NCBI RefSeq assembly: GCF_030813245.1
Contig: NZ_JAUSUA010000002.1
Location: 834,472-898,471, forward strand
From: Alkalicoccobacillus murimartini
GTDB taxonomy: Bacteria; Bacillota; Bacilli; Bacillales; Bacillaceae_D
DNA length: 64,000 nucleotides
Reading direction: 5' to 3'
Shown here: one piece after another, positions 17,121-25,757 of the stretch
How positions within the stretch are numbered: the first letter of the stretch is position 1
Layout of the letters: every line of letters starts with the position of its first letter
Position numbers and translations under genes: made by a program
Notes under the pieces: generated by a model
Told to the model about the DNA's origin: nothing
Seen by the model: the letters and a program-made list of their open reading frames with translations, nothing else
Databases searched by the model: none

Positions 17121-17738
17121 ATGTATTCATATCTTGCAATAGGTGATTCACTCACAACAGGTGTTGGTTCAACAAATGGTGGATTTGTTCTGCCTTATCG
17201 AAAGTTAGCCGCTGAGAAACTCGAACAAACCATTTATATTCAACAATTAGCAAGAAGCGGATTAACCTGTGAACAAATCGTTCGCCTAGCATCTAAACAT
17301 AGAAGACGTATCTTCCAAGCAGATATCATGACCATAACAGCAGGAGGCAATAACTTTATTGATGCCCTAAAATACATGCAACGAACAGGTTCAATAGAGC
17401 ATTTACCCGATACTGCATCAAATGTGTACCAGTGCTTACATCGACTGATTCACCTAATCGACGAGACGAAAAAAACGAGCAATAAACCCTATATCATTCG
17501 AATCTTTACCCTATACAATCCATTACTAGAAGACCCTGAGCTTAATCAGCTTTTAACTACATTTAACCGTAGCTTATATACATTTGAACGAAATCGTCAT
17601 GTGCGAATTGTTGATGTCAGCTCTATATTTGATAGAAGAGATGCCGGTTCTCTATCAAGAGATGGCGTTCACCCAAATAACCATGGATATGAGCAAATGG
17701 CCATTGCGGCTTATCGTACGGGGTTTAATCCTTTGTGA
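17121..17738 (+). CDS. SGNH/GDSL-family hydrolase
   Basis: The 205-residue protein has the four conserved blocks of SGNH esterases: nucleophile Ser10 in AIGDSLTTGVG (block I), ARSGLTC (block II Gly), TAGGNNF (block III Asn), and the Asp181-x-x-His184 pair in SRDGVHPNNHGY (block V). It lacks a signal peptide, so it is probably cytoplasmic or spore-associated. It resembles the short YhcR/LipC-type lipases of Bacilli, and LipC acts in spore germination, but I cannot assign it to that protein. The start follows AAGGAGGAGGACAAC. It is monocistronic and convergent with the LysR gene. Confidence 0.85.
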   Translation: MYSYLAIGDSLTTGVGSTNGGFVLPYRKLAAEKLEQTIYIQQLARSGLTCEQIVRLASKHRRRIFQADIMTITAGGNNFIDALKYMQRTGSIEHLPDTASNVYQCLHRLIHLIDETKKTSNKPYIIRIFTLYNPLLEDPELNQLLTTFNRSLYTFERNRHVRIVDVSSIFDRRDAGSLSRDGVHPNNHGYEQMAIAAYRTGFNPL

Positions 17739-17751
17739 TTCATAGTAAAAA

Positions 17752-17773
17752 GCCCTTAATTTTAATTAAGGGC
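17752..17773 (-). terminator. Terminator of the 17.8-23.6 kb operon
   Basis: GCCCTTAATT and AATTAAGGGC form a perfect 10-bp stem with a 2-base loop. On the minus strand it is followed by TTTTTAC, on the plus strand by no T run, so it mainly ends the LysR-terminated operon. Confidence 0.7.
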
Positions 17774-17841
17774 ATAACATGTAATAAACTTATGATGTCA
17801 TAAAGGATCACGAGGCGTTACGGCGCTTGAAGGTTCTCGAA

Positions 17842-18780
17842 TTAAATATAATGACTTAATTTTTGATCTAACCCGTCCTGCTCTCTATAGTAGTTAACTT
17901 GTTCCCGTACTCCCTTTACCACAAAAGAGATCATATCCTTTTGCTGATCTTCTAACCTCTCGGGATAGATTAAATAGAAACACTGACTTAAACTACTCTC
18001 ATGGAGATTATAGATCGATAGACCTTTGGTATCTAACCATAGGCTTGACCTTGGTAGCAGTGTATACCCTACCCCTTCTCTCACAAGCGTTTTAATATCC
18101 CAAAAATTTTCTATCTCAATGATTTGTTTTGGTCGAATTTGATATGCCCGAAAGAATTTCTCTTCAATTAATTCTCTTAATGGGTATCCCCTTTTAGGAA
18201 TAATGAAGCAGGCATCTTTCATCAAAAAGCTTGGATTAATTAGATCATGGTACACTTTATTCTTTCTAGCACCAACCAGATGAATCGGTTCACTAAAAAG
18301 CTCAATACTTTTTACATTGTCTGGTATATAGTCATTTTGATTAACAATAGCCATTTGAATCACCTCACAGCTTGTTAACATGGGCAATTCAATCGATGAA
18401 CTCACCTGTATCTTCCAACGCTTGTAAAGTCCTTGTTTTTCTATTAAAGGCATGATAATTGGAGAAACAATCCTCATCACTGGATTGTTTACACCAAATT
18501 GAAAGACCTCGTTATCTTCTTCCTGTGTATCCTGCATAATTCGAATGCCTTCATTTAGAATAAGCAAACTCTTATATGCAAAATAATAGAATTTTCTTCC
18601 TTCTAATGTGAACTCTGTGCCTGATTTCGATCTTACAAATAGCTTCTTTCCTACTTCTTCTTCAAGAAGCTCTAGTCTTTTGGAAATGGTTGAGTACGAA
18701 AGTGGATATGTCAAAGATAGTTTATTCATGCTTCTGTCATGTGCCAATGATGTAAATAGTTCTAAATCTAACTTATCCAT
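17842..18780 (-). CDS. LysR-family transcriptional regulator
   Basis: A helix-turn-helix of the LysR type occupies the first 60 residues (LDLELFTSLAHDRSMNKLSLTYPLSYSTISKRLELLEEEVGKKLFVRS), followed by a periplasmic-binding-like effector domain. The HTH is atypical, with NKLSLTYPLSYSTISKR replacing the usual AA-x-L-x-xSQ-x-xxS pattern. I chose ATG at 18778-18780, preceded by TAGGAGGCGAGAT; the longer reading frame begins in the upstream gap without a ribosome binding site. It is the last gene of a six-gene operon and probably acts at the palindrome 23681-23701 in the divergent promoter region. Confidence 0.82.
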   Translation of the reverse strand: MDKLDLELFTSLAHDRSMNKLSLTYPLSYSTISKRLELLEEEVGKKLFVRSKSGTEFTLEGRKFYYFAYKSLLILNEGIRIMQDTQEEDNEVFQFGVNNPVMRIVSPIIMPLIEKQGLYKRWKIQVSSSIELPMLTSCEVIQMAIVNQNDYIPDNVKSIELFSEPIHLVGARKNKVYHDLINPSFLMKDACFIIPKRGYPLRELIEEKFFRAYQIRPKQIIEIENFWDIKTLVREGVGYTLLPRSSLWLDTKGLSIYNLHESSLSQCFYLIYPERLEDQQKDMISFVVKGVREQVNYYREQDGLDQKLSHYI

Positions 18781-18842
18781 ATCTCGCCTCCTATTTCTAT
18801 TATCATAAAACAATTAACGATAGATTCTTAGACAATGTAAGA

Positions 18843-20057
18843 TTACTTCTCATATATTTCAGTTTTCATTGGAGGAATGTCCAATAGATTCCTTTTCTTA
18901 TCTTTTCTACTAAGTAAAAATACGGCACACACAGAAAAAATCGTCATAATAGCTCCCAAATAAAGAAAAGACATCGAGTAATCCAGTAGTGGTAGCGCGA
19001 ATCCAAAATAAAGAGGGTTCACCAATTGCGCGGAACGATTAATAAGCAGACGTAATCCAAACGCGATGCCTCTCTCACTAGTCTCTGTGTGTTCTGATAT
19101 GAGTGACATTGATACAGATTGAGTAATAGCCAATGAGAATCCAGAAACAGCCAATACCATTATAATGACAAGGAAGTTATGGCTAAATGGTAAAATCAAA
19201 AGAAACATAATAGATAAGAAAAAACTTCCGGTTAAAATAACGGTTAAATTCCACTTGTTAGTCATACGTTCATAAACACTTTTAACTAAAAGCCCAGCTC
19301 CTGATGCCACCGTTAATAAAAATCCTATCTGCATGTAGTTATAATCAATATGTTCTAAATATAACGGGACATAGGACATGCGAGTATCCACAATAAATAA
19401 CATGACAAAGGAAGCAACTAATCCAGCAGCTACTCCTTTATTTTTTAGAAGTGAAAACGTTGCGCGCATGTTATTTCTGTGCGCTGGAACTGATATTTTG
19501 CTAGTAAGCTTGCGTATTCTATATCCAGATATCAGTAAAACAAGACAAATACTCATATATAAAGTAAAGACACTTGAATAACCAAGTAACTCTAAACAGA
19601 ATCCTGCAATGATGGGACCTAATAGTTGACCCAATGCCATATAAAAAGAAAAGGTAGCAATTCTTTTTGTTTTGCTTATTTTTTTTGCATCACCTGTAAT
19701 CATGACTTGAACCGTAAGCCAAACAAATAATTGACCGATGCCTGCTATGATCTGCGCAAGAATTAACATAGTAAGATTAGTTGAAAGGATATATAGGAGG
19801 CCGCTCAGGCACATTAACCATGCGCCCCATCTGAATAGAACCTCAGAACCCACCTTTTCCATGTAACCGCCAATCGGTATAGCTAAAAGCAATGGAATAA
19901 CTGCATAAATCGCTAAAATGAATGAAATGTGTAGGTCACTTGCTCCGATAGATAAACCAAATAGCGCGATCACTGGCCTGGTTAATGAATGAGCAAACCA
20001 ATATAAACCACAGCATATAGAGATAAACGTCCACTCTTCATTCTTTCTTTCAATCAT
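18843..20057 (-). CDS. MFS transporter
   Basis: A 404-residue protein with 12 predicted helices and the MFS loop 2-3 motif variant (GGYMEKVGSEVLFRWG). The helix 4-5 region (AGIGQLFVWLTVQVMITGDAKKISKTKRIATFSFYMALGQLLGP) is typical of a drug or metabolite porter. It sits between the cysteine hydrolase and the LysR gene of one operon, 63 bp downstream of the hydrolase. In that context it may export the hydrolysis product or import a related substrate; the sequence does not show which. Confidence 0.82.
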   Translation of the reverse strand: MIERKNEEWTFISICCGLYWFAHSLTRPVIALFGLSIGASDLHISFILAIYAVIPLLLAIPIGGYMEKVGSEVLFRWGAWLMCLSGLLYILSTNLTMLILAQIIAGIGQLFVWLTVQVMITGDAKKISKTKRIATFSFYMALGQLLGPIIAGFCLELLGYSSVFTLYMSICLVLLISGYRIRKLTSKISVPAHRNNMRATFSLLKNKGVAAGLVASFVMLFIVDTRMSYVPLYLEHIDYNYMQIGFLLTVASGAGLLVKSVYERMTNKWNLTVILTGSFFLSIMFLLILPFSHNFLVIIMVLAVSGFSLAITQSVSMSLISEHTETSERGIAFGLRLLINRSAQLVNPLYFGFALPLLDYSMSFLYLGAIMTIFSVCAVFLLSRKDKKRNLLDIPPMKTEIYEK

Positions 20058-20120
20058 TATTTATCTCCACTCTCTGATCGATAAAATAAGGTCTGGATAC
20101 CCATCCAGACCTCAACGTTA

Positions 20121-20879
20121 TTATTCAGCAGCCACTTTTCTTTTAAAGGATCCAAAATCTAACTTGTCGTCATAGATTCCTTCATCAACGGTTTCTATAT
20201 ATTGAAGGGTGTCTTCCAAAGACATACAATCCGCATACTTAGCATTCATATCGTATAAGGCCATCGCATGAGAAGCTTGTCCTCGGTCAAATGTACACTC
20301 TTCAACCACTCCAATTCGATAATTGTAAGAAAATGCATCTACAACAGAAGCACGAACACACCCGCTCGTTGTTGTCCCTGTCACAATCAACGAATCTACA
20401 CCTAAATGTACAAGGTGAGTCAACAAATTCGTTCCATGAAAAGCACTAGGCTTTAATTTTTCGATATATAAATCCGTCTCTAATGGAGCGATCTCTTTGA
20501 CGATATCATTGCCTCTAAATCCTTCTACACCTTGCGCTTCTTTCATCTTAGGATTCTTCCATGTCCATGCCCCTCGATCAAACCCATCTAATCTTGAATC
20601 GATTCCTGTTGTATAGATCACTGGAATTCTTTTTTCTCTGGCATGGTGTAATAGTGTTTGAGTATGGTCAACAGCATCCCATGCTTCTTCTCCACAACTG
20701 AGATTCCATGTCTTTACCGACTCTTCTACAGGTTCACGCTTATGACCGCAAAAATCATAGCTAACATCAATAATTAAGAGCGCGGGTTTTGAACCTAACC
20801 CCGCATTATTTCCATAACCAGCATCCCCAAATACCTGCCTGTCCCGGTCTGTTAAAAAATGATCCCAAGATTTTTTCAT
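20121..20879 (-). CDS. Cysteine hydrolase of the isochorismatase/N-carbamoylsarcosine amidase family
   Basis: The 252-residue protein has the triad of this fold: Asp38 (LLIIDVSYDF), Lys143 (IEKLKPSAFHGT) and Cys174 (TTTSGCVRASVVDA), with the cis-peptide VTGTT before the Cys loop. The WTWKNP segment and the family pattern are closest to N-carbamoylsarcosine, maleamate or ureidoacrylate amidohydrolases, which split a C-N amide to release ammonia (and carbon dioxide for carbamoyl substrates). It lies 14 bp downstream of the binding-protein gene, so the substrate is probably what the ABC transporter imports. A RidA protein is encoded divergently, reminiscent of RutB/RutC pairings. The exact substrate is inferred only. 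Confidence 0.85.
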   Translation of the reverse strand: MKKSWDHFLTDRDRQVFGDAGYGNNAGLGSKPALLIIDVSYDFCGHKREPVEESVKTWNLSCGEEAWDAVDHTQTLLHHAREKRIPVIYTTGIDSRLDGFDRGAWTWKNPKMKEAQGVEGFRGNDIVKEIAPLETDLYIEKLKPSAFHGTNLLTHLVHLGVDSLIVTGTTTSGCVRASVVDAFSYNYRIGVVEECTFDRGQASHAMALYDMNAKYADCMSLEDTLQYIETVDEGIYDDKLDFGSFKRKVAAE

Positions 20880-20893
20880 AAACGTTTCCTCCT

Positions 20894-21895
20894 TTATTTT
20901 TGGAAAAATGATGATTCTACAATATCGTCATACGAAACGGCGTCAGCCTCTAACATATCCGCATTTACAACCACTTTTAGGTTTGTACTAATTGAATCTT
21001 CAGTTATTTCACCTGAGAATTCCCAATGCTCATCATCTAGTGCCCTTTGCATCATCGCTTCAAGTAAGTCATCATCAATGGTGGAAAACTCTTCTGTTGC
21101 TGTTTCTAATGCTTCTTCTGGATTGTCTCTAATGAAGGCTAGACCTTTTTTCATTCCCTCTACAAATGCTTCCACTTGCTCTGGGTGCTCTTCAATTGTT
21201 TCTAATTGAACATTCATTGTAGAATACGCATAATCCCCTAGTTCTTGAGGAACATTGTAGATTGGTTCGCCCCAGATACCTTCATTTATTCCTTGTTGAA
21301 GAATAGGGTCTGCAACTATAGCTACTTCTCCCTCTCCTTCACTTATTACACTTGGTATAGAGGACTGATCAACCTCTAATAAAGTTACATCCTTATCAAC
21401 ATCCAATCCCCATTCACTAAGAAGATATCTTGTAATTGAATTTGGCGTCGCACCATAAGGGTTCGTAACAATCGTTTTGCCTTTTAGGAAAGTAGCCATA
21501 TCCTGATCGACTTCTAACCCATCTTTTGCAACCATATAAACATTACCTCTATTAACTACATTCACAATAGCTTTTAGATCTGCATTTTTTGCTTTTGCAA
21601 ATGCATTATGCTCAGGACCTCCAATGAATGCCCATGCTTCATTTGTTAACACCGCATTTGTGTGAGCACTGCCTCCTGACAAAGTCGTTATTTCTACTTC
21701 TACTCCTTCAAAAAATCCTTCTTTAATAGCTACATAAAGTGGTAAATATCCAAAGCCTCGTAATGGCTCAGCCACGATTAATTTGGGTATATCACCTTCA
21801 GGTTCAGCAGAGGCCCCTTGGCTACTTGATGAGCCGCAGGCAGATAAAATCATCAGTATCATGCTAGTACATAAAATAAGTAAACTCTTTCTCAT
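20894..21895 (-). CDS. ABC transporter substrate-binding lipoprotein (NMT1/SsuA-like)
   Basis: Signal peptide with lipobox ILSAC (Cys20), then the SsuA/ThiY/TauA-type binding fold (KLIVAEPLRGFGYLPLYVAIKEGFFEGVEVEI, SGGSAHTNAVLTNEAWAFIGGPEHNAFAKA, GKTIVTNPYGATPNSITRYLL). These proteins bind small sulfonates, pyrimidines or nitrogenous acids. I chose ATG at 21893-21895 because AAGGGGTGAT lies 8 bases upstream; an in-frame GTG three codons earlier overlaps that site. Permease and ATPase genes are immediately upstream. Together with the cysteine hydrolase this suggests an amide or ureide ligand. Confidence 0.88.
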   Translation of the reverse strand: MRKSLLILCTSMILMILSACGSSSSQGASAEPEGDIPKLIVAEPLRGFGYLPLYVAIKEGFFEGVEVEITTLSGGSAHTNAVLTNEAWAFIGGPEHNAFAKAKNADLKAIVNVVNRGNVYMVAKDGLEVDQDMATFLKGKTIVTNPYGATPNSITRYLLSEWGLDVDKDVTLLEVDQSSIPSVISEGEGEVAIVADPILQQGINEGIWGEPIYNVPQELGDYAYSTMNVQLETIEEHPEQVEAFVEGMKKGLAFIRDNPEEALETATEEFSTIDDDLLEAMMQRALDDEHWEFSGEITEDSISTNLKVVVNADMLEADAVSYDDIVESSFFQK

Positions 21896-21910
21896 TATCA
21901 TCACCCCTTA

Positions 21911-22774
21911 TTATTTATGAAGCACACCCTGCAACAAACGTTTTTCAAGCCATGAAATAATTAAATAGAGGAGAACTGAGAGTAATGAAAGATTGAATAT
22001 CCCTGCCCAAATCAGCGAGATTTCATACGTTTGACCCGCATAAAAGATCATTCTTCCTAAACCATTACTTGATCCGATATACTCTCCAACTATAGCTCCT
22101 GTTAGAGCAAGCCCGATATTGATTCTAAGTGCGGATATAATCGCCGGCATCGTCCATGGAACAACTACCTTCGTGAATACCTGCCACCTAGATGCTCCCA
22201 ACGCAAAAATCATTCTCACCAAATCCCGGTCAACCTGCTTCATTCCGTTATAAGTCGTTAATGTAGTAATAATAATTGTAATCGCGATAGCCATAGCTAC
22301 TTTGGAAGAAAGACCTATTCCAAAAATCAGCACTACAATTGGAGCCAGTGCTAATTTAGGCATCGCCTCAAAGATAATGAGGAATGGTTCTGTAACCTTT
22401 GCATAATATTTAGACCACCAGAATGATAAGCCTATAGCAGCCCCGCCAACTGTACCAATTAAAAATCCATAGATTGTTGATTGAAATGTATAGAATGTGT
22501 CATACCAAACGGACCCATCGGCTGCGATAATTAGCCATGTTTGAAGGATTTCAGATGGCATACTCCAAAAAAATGAATTAATAATCTCAAATCGCGCCAG
22601 CAACTCCCACAACGTAATGAATAGTGCAAACACCCCTAATCTACCAACTTGCAGTGTCCACTCCTTTGGTTCTTTCTCGATGCTTGCCCATGCTCTACGT
22701 TTTTTTGACTTAGCTTTGCTAGGTTTATTAGAGGGTACAGCGACGGTATCTACGGTTTTGATATGCTCTGCCAA
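21911..22774 (-). CDS. ABC transporter permease (SsuC/ThiX-like)
   Basis: A 287-residue membrane protein with a basic cytoplasmic N-terminus (about 45 residues, Lys/Arg-rich) and six helices of the BPD_transp_1 type. The EAA loop reads MIFALGASRWQVFTKVVVPWTMPAIISALRI, the contact site for the ATPase. It belongs with the ATPase encoded 14 bp upstream and the binding protein encoded 15 bp downstream. Length and order match taurine/sulfonate/thiamin-precursor type importers. Confidence 0.9.
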   Translation of the reverse strand: MAEHIKTVDTVAVPSNKPSKAKSKKRRAWASIEKEPKEWTLQVGRLGVFALFITLWELLARFEIINSFFWSMPSEILQTWLIIAADGSVWYDTFYTFQSTIYGFLIGTVGGAAIGLSFWWSKYYAKVTEPFLIIFEAMPKLALAPIVVLIFGIGLSSKVAMAIAITIIITTLTTYNGMKQVDRDLVRMIFALGASRWQVFTKVVVPWTMPAIISALRINIGLALTGAIVGEYIGSSNGLGRMIFYAGQTYEISLIWAGIFNLSLLSVLLYLIISWLEKRLLQGVLHK

Positions 22775-22788
22775 TGCCTTCCCCTCCT

Positions 22789-23583
22789 TTATGCACCTTC
22801 TTTTTGACTCTTTTTAACTTCTTGTGAGAGAAGATGCAGTGCTTCTTCTTTTAAACGGATAAATTCTTTAGACGTTGTAATAGTAGGTTTTCTTGGCCTT
22901 GCAAGATCCACTTTCAATCGACATTTTACCGTTCCTGGTCTAGCCGTCATAATATAGATCTCATCAGATAAGTAAATCGCTTCATCAATATCATGCGTAA
23001 CAAACAAAATGGTTTTCTGAAAATCATCCCACAAATCAAGCAACCACTCTTGCATATTAGCTCTAGTTTGAGCGTCTAATGCTCCAAAGGGCTCATCCAA
23101 TAAAATAATATCCTTGTTATATAAAACCGTTCGAAGCAATGCAGCTCGTTGCCTCATGCCTCCAGATAATTGTGACGGATAACTATGTTCGAACCCTTTT
23201 AAACCGTACTTTTCAAGTAAAGGTAGGGCAATATCTTTCGCCTCGTTTTTAGGCTTCTTTAAGATTTCCATTCCAAGAATGACGTTATCGAGGATGGAGC
23301 GCCATGGTAGCAATAAATCCTTTTGTAGCATATATCCGACAAGCCCCGTTGATCCATTTACATTCATTCCATCGATGACAAGCTCCCCATCACTCGGTTC
23401 ATCTAGCCCCGAGATAATATTAAATAAGGTTGACTTGCCACAACCACTCGGACCGATGATACTGACAAACTTGTGAGGAGATATTTGCATTTCTACATTA
23501 TCGATCGCGCTTACCGTTCCCTTTTTTGATTCAAACGTTTTGGTAACATTCCGTAATTCCACTTTATAAGGCTGGGACTCCAT
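22789..23583 (-). CDS. ABC transporter ATP-binding protein (SsuB/TauB/ThiZ-like)
   Basis: The 264-residue protein has Walker A GPSGCGKST (44-52), signature LSGGMRQR, Walker B IILLDE and the switch His in FVTHDIDEA. ATHDIDEAIYLSDEIYIM-type endings are usual for nitrate/sulfonate/taurine importers. It is the first gene of the minus-strand operon running to 17842. The start follows AAAGGAGGTAATCGTAC. Its promoter lies in the 190-bp region shared with the divergent ridA-like gene. Confidence 0.92.
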   Translation of the reverse strand: MESQPYKVELRNVTKTFESKKGTVSAIDNVEMQISPHKFVSIIGPSGCGKSTLFNIISGLDEPSDGELVIDGMNVNGSTGLVGYMLQKDLLLPWRSILDNVILGMEILKKPKNEAKDIALPLLEKYGLKGFEHSYPSQLSGGMRQRAALLRTVLYNKDIILLDEPFGALDAQTRANMQEWLLDLWDDFQKTILFVTHDIDEAIYLSDEIYIMTARPGTVKCRLKVDLARPRKPTITTSKEFIRLKEEALHLLSQEVKKSQKEGA

Positions 23584-23680
23584 GTACGATTACCTCCTTT
23601 ATCTGTCTAATCAAATTCTAGCACTCAGATCTATTAGCCGGTTCACGGTAATATAAAGAACAAATTGAGAGATTTCATGA

Positions 23681-23701
23681 CAGAATTTTTAGTTAATTCA
23701 G
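23681..23701. promoter_or_regulatory. Candidate LysR operator between the ABC operon and ridA
   Basis: CAGAATTTTTAGTTAATTCAG is a near-perfect palindrome (CAGAATT and AATTCAG around seven bases). It contains a T-N11-A arrangement and lies between divergent promoters. A TTGACA -35 box at 23713-23718 follows on the plus strand. Confidence 0.5.
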
Positions 23702-23774
23702 TTTTTTACTAGTTGACATAATCACTTTTATAAAAATAAACTAAACTAACACCGACACTACTAGGAGGATGAGG

Positions 23775-24239
23775 ATGCGAGATTTAACGGAGGAACACAT
23801 GCAACGTTTAAATATACACTTACCTAAACCGAACAACCCATTAAATGGATATGTATCTGTTAAACAAGTTGGACGTCTACTTTACACAGCTGGACAGGAT
23901 TGTCGAATAAATGGAGAATTGCAATACGAAGGTAAATTGGGAGAAGAATTAACGATCGAGGAAGGCAAACACGCTGCTGAAATTGTGATGTTGAATCTCC
24001 TAGCAGCTATCAAACAGCACACGGGTAGTCTGGACAGCATTAAACAAGTTGTAAAAATATTAGCATTCGTCAACTCCACAAACACCTTTGCTGACCAGCC
24101 TCACGTCATAGATGGAGCCTCAGACTTACTAAACCGTATACTCAAAGAACGTGGAACTCATGCCAGGTCTGCCGTTTCGGCAAATTCTCTTCCTTTTCAC
24201 ACACCAGTGGAGATAGAGATGATCGTTGAGTTGAAATAA
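23775..24239 (+). CDS. RidA/YjgF/YER057c family protein (Rid deaminase-like)
   Basis: A 154-residue member of the Rid superfamily, in the longer YjgH/RutC-like subgroup. Visible elements are YVSVKQVGRLLYTAGQDCR near the N-terminus, LAAIKQHTGSLDSIKQVVKILAFVNST, and HARSAVSANSLPFHTPVEIEMIVEL, where the Arg that binds carboxylates in imine deaminases is present (ARSAV). I chose ATG at 23775-23777, six bases after GGAGG; the ATG at 23769 abuts it. It is divergent from the ABC/cysteine-hydrolase operon. A role in hydrolysing reactive enamine or aminoacrylate-type intermediates of that pathway is an inference. Confidence 0.85.
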   Translation: MRDLTEEHMQRLNIHLPKPNNPLNGYVSVKQVGRLLYTAGQDCRINGELQYEGKLGEELTIEEGKHAAEIVMLNLLAAIKQHTGSLDSIKQVVKILAFVNSTNTFADQPHVIDGASDLLNRILKERGTHARSAVSANSLPFHTPVEIEMIVELK

Positions 24240-24263
24240 AAAAGGACTAATGGTTATCCGTCA

Positions 24264-24300
24264 CTAAAAAAGATCCTTACACAAAAAGGATCTTTTTTAG
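24264..24300. terminator. Bidirectional terminator after ridA-like gene
   Basis: CTAAAAAAGATCCTT and AAGGATCTTTTTTAG form a perfect 15-bp stem with a 7-base loop and internal A/T runs on both strands, between convergent genes. Confidence 0.9.
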
Positions 24301-24369
24301 GATATCTATGAATAATTATAAGAGAAGATCTCCCACTAAATCTCAGTATAAACCTACCGTTTCTTCATA

Positions 24370-24960
24370 CTACAAATGCGGAGTATGATTATACGCTTCA
24401 ACCTCAAAGGAATCATCTAACCAACGTAATTGCGTGATGGATGTATTCGCTAATTTTCCTTTACCGGTTCCAATTTCTCCATTTGTAATCCGGTGAAGAA
24501 AGGCATTGATTGCTCCGCCGTGGGATACGATTAATGTGGGTGCGCCTTCTGTCATTTTGGCAATGTTTGTGATGGCTGTCACCATTCGTTCCTGCATGTC
24601 TTCAAGCGACTCCATGCCATATCTCATCGGCACCCCAAAGTTTATTTGAAAGTCCGGTAGCGTATCAACAATATCCGTTATGAGTCTTCCTTCTAGCTCG
24701 CCGTAATATCGCTCACGTAGAGCTGTTTCTGTTTTGATTCCACTTATAGGCATAGCTTCTGTGAGCCATTGTGCTGTTTGATTCGCTCTCTTTAAGTCAC
24801 TTGTAAACACATATTCAAAATGAATGTTTTGATCTATAAAATGGGTAGCTAATTTCTTCGCCTGCTGAATGCCTTTTTTGCTTAATGGAATATCCTTTTG
24901 TCCTTGAAGTCTCTTTATGACATTCCACTCTGATTCTCCGTGCCTGACGATACATAACAA
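24370..24960 (-). CDS. Histidine phosphatase family protein (phosphoglycerate mutase-like)
   Basis: The 196-residue protein starts with the catalytic RHGE motif (LCIVRHGESEWN, phosphohistidine His7). It also has the acid residue region RERYYGELEG and the second His in LIVSHGGAIN. This is the PhoE/CobC-like branch that dephosphorylates small phosphate esters. It is the last gene of the phnDCE-like operon, 11 bp after the permease gene. That placement suggests it acts on the organophosphate delivered by the transporter, or on a downstream ester. Specificity cannot be read from the sequence. Confidence 0.88.
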   Translation of the reverse strand: MLCIVRHGESEWNVIKRLQGQKDIPLSKKGIQQAKKLATHFIDQNIHFEYVFTSDLKRANQTAQWLTEAMPISGIKTETALRERYYGELEGRLITDIVDTLPDFQINFGVPMRYGMESLEDMQERMVTAITNIAKMTEGAPTLIVSHGGAINAFLHRITNGEIGTGKGKLANTSITQLRWLDDSFEVEAYNHTPHL

Positions 24961-24971
24961 AATAAATCCTC

Positions 24972-25757
24972 CTATAAAATACGTTTTCGAATGGCAGCGG
25001 ATAGCTGCTCTACTAAGACAACCACTATAAAAATAATGATAATAATCATAAATGCTTCATCATATTTCATTAATGACATAGATGTAGATAATTCTATTCC
25101 TATACCACCTGCGCCAACTAATCCAAGCACAACGGCTGATCGAATCGCTTTTTCTACTGAGAACAAACTTGTAGCTACAAAGGAAGGAAAGCCAATCGGA
25201 ACAATGGATGCGGAATAAACACCCAAACGATTACTTCCTGTAGACTGAATCGCTTCACGTGGACCTTTATCCATTTCCTCTATTCGTTCAGAGAAGAAGC
25301 GCGCACAGAAAGCCGTAGTATCAACCATAATGGTCAAGATCCCTGCAAAAGGGCCAAGTCCCACTGAGATAACAAAAAGTAGAGCCCAAACTAAGTCCGG
25401 TACTGTACGCATAATAGATACGATAAATCGAATGACTGTGCTGATAAGCGGATGAGGCGTGGTATTTTTTGAGATTAATAAGGCAATGGGTAAGCTAATT
25501 ATTACACCAAATACTGTCCCAACTAATGCAATCTCAAACGTTTCCAACATCGCCATGGAGATGCTACTCCACCGGCTTACATCGGGTGGTACAGCCCTCG
25601 AAAGAAAGGTCCCGATATTTTGTGAACCTGCTACAATTCGATCCAACGAGATATTTGCATTGATCATACCTGACATAAAGAAACCAACAAAGCCAACGAT
25701 GACGATCCAGCTCCACACAGGAGGCATTGAAAAACGCGGAGGAGGAAGATTAGACAT
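24972..25757 (-). CDS. phnE: Phosphonate-family ABC transporter permease (PhnE-like)
   Basis: A permease of about 261 residues with five to six helices and the EAA loop EMDKGPREAIQSTGSNRLGVYSASIVPIGFPSF, which closely fits the PhnE family. SIMRTVPDLVWALLFVISVGLGPFAG is also characteristic. I chose ATG at 25755-25757, which overlaps the phnC stop by eight bases and is preceded by AAGGAG inside phnC. This implies translational coupling. The family imports phosphonates, phosphite or related phosphorus compounds. Confidence 0.88.
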   Translation of the reverse strand: MSNLPPPRFSMPPVWSWIVIVGFVGFFMSGMINANISLDRIVAGSQNIGTFLSRAVPPDVSRWSSISMAMLETFEIALVGTVFGVIISLPIALLISKNTTPHPLISTVIRFIVSIMRTVPDLVWALLFVISVGLGPFAGILTIMVDTTAFCARFFSERIEEMDKGPREAIQSTGSNRLGVYSASIVPIGFPSFVATSLFSVEKAIRSAVVLGLVGAGGIGIELSTSMSLMKYDEAFMIIIIIFIVVVLVEQLSAAIRKRIL

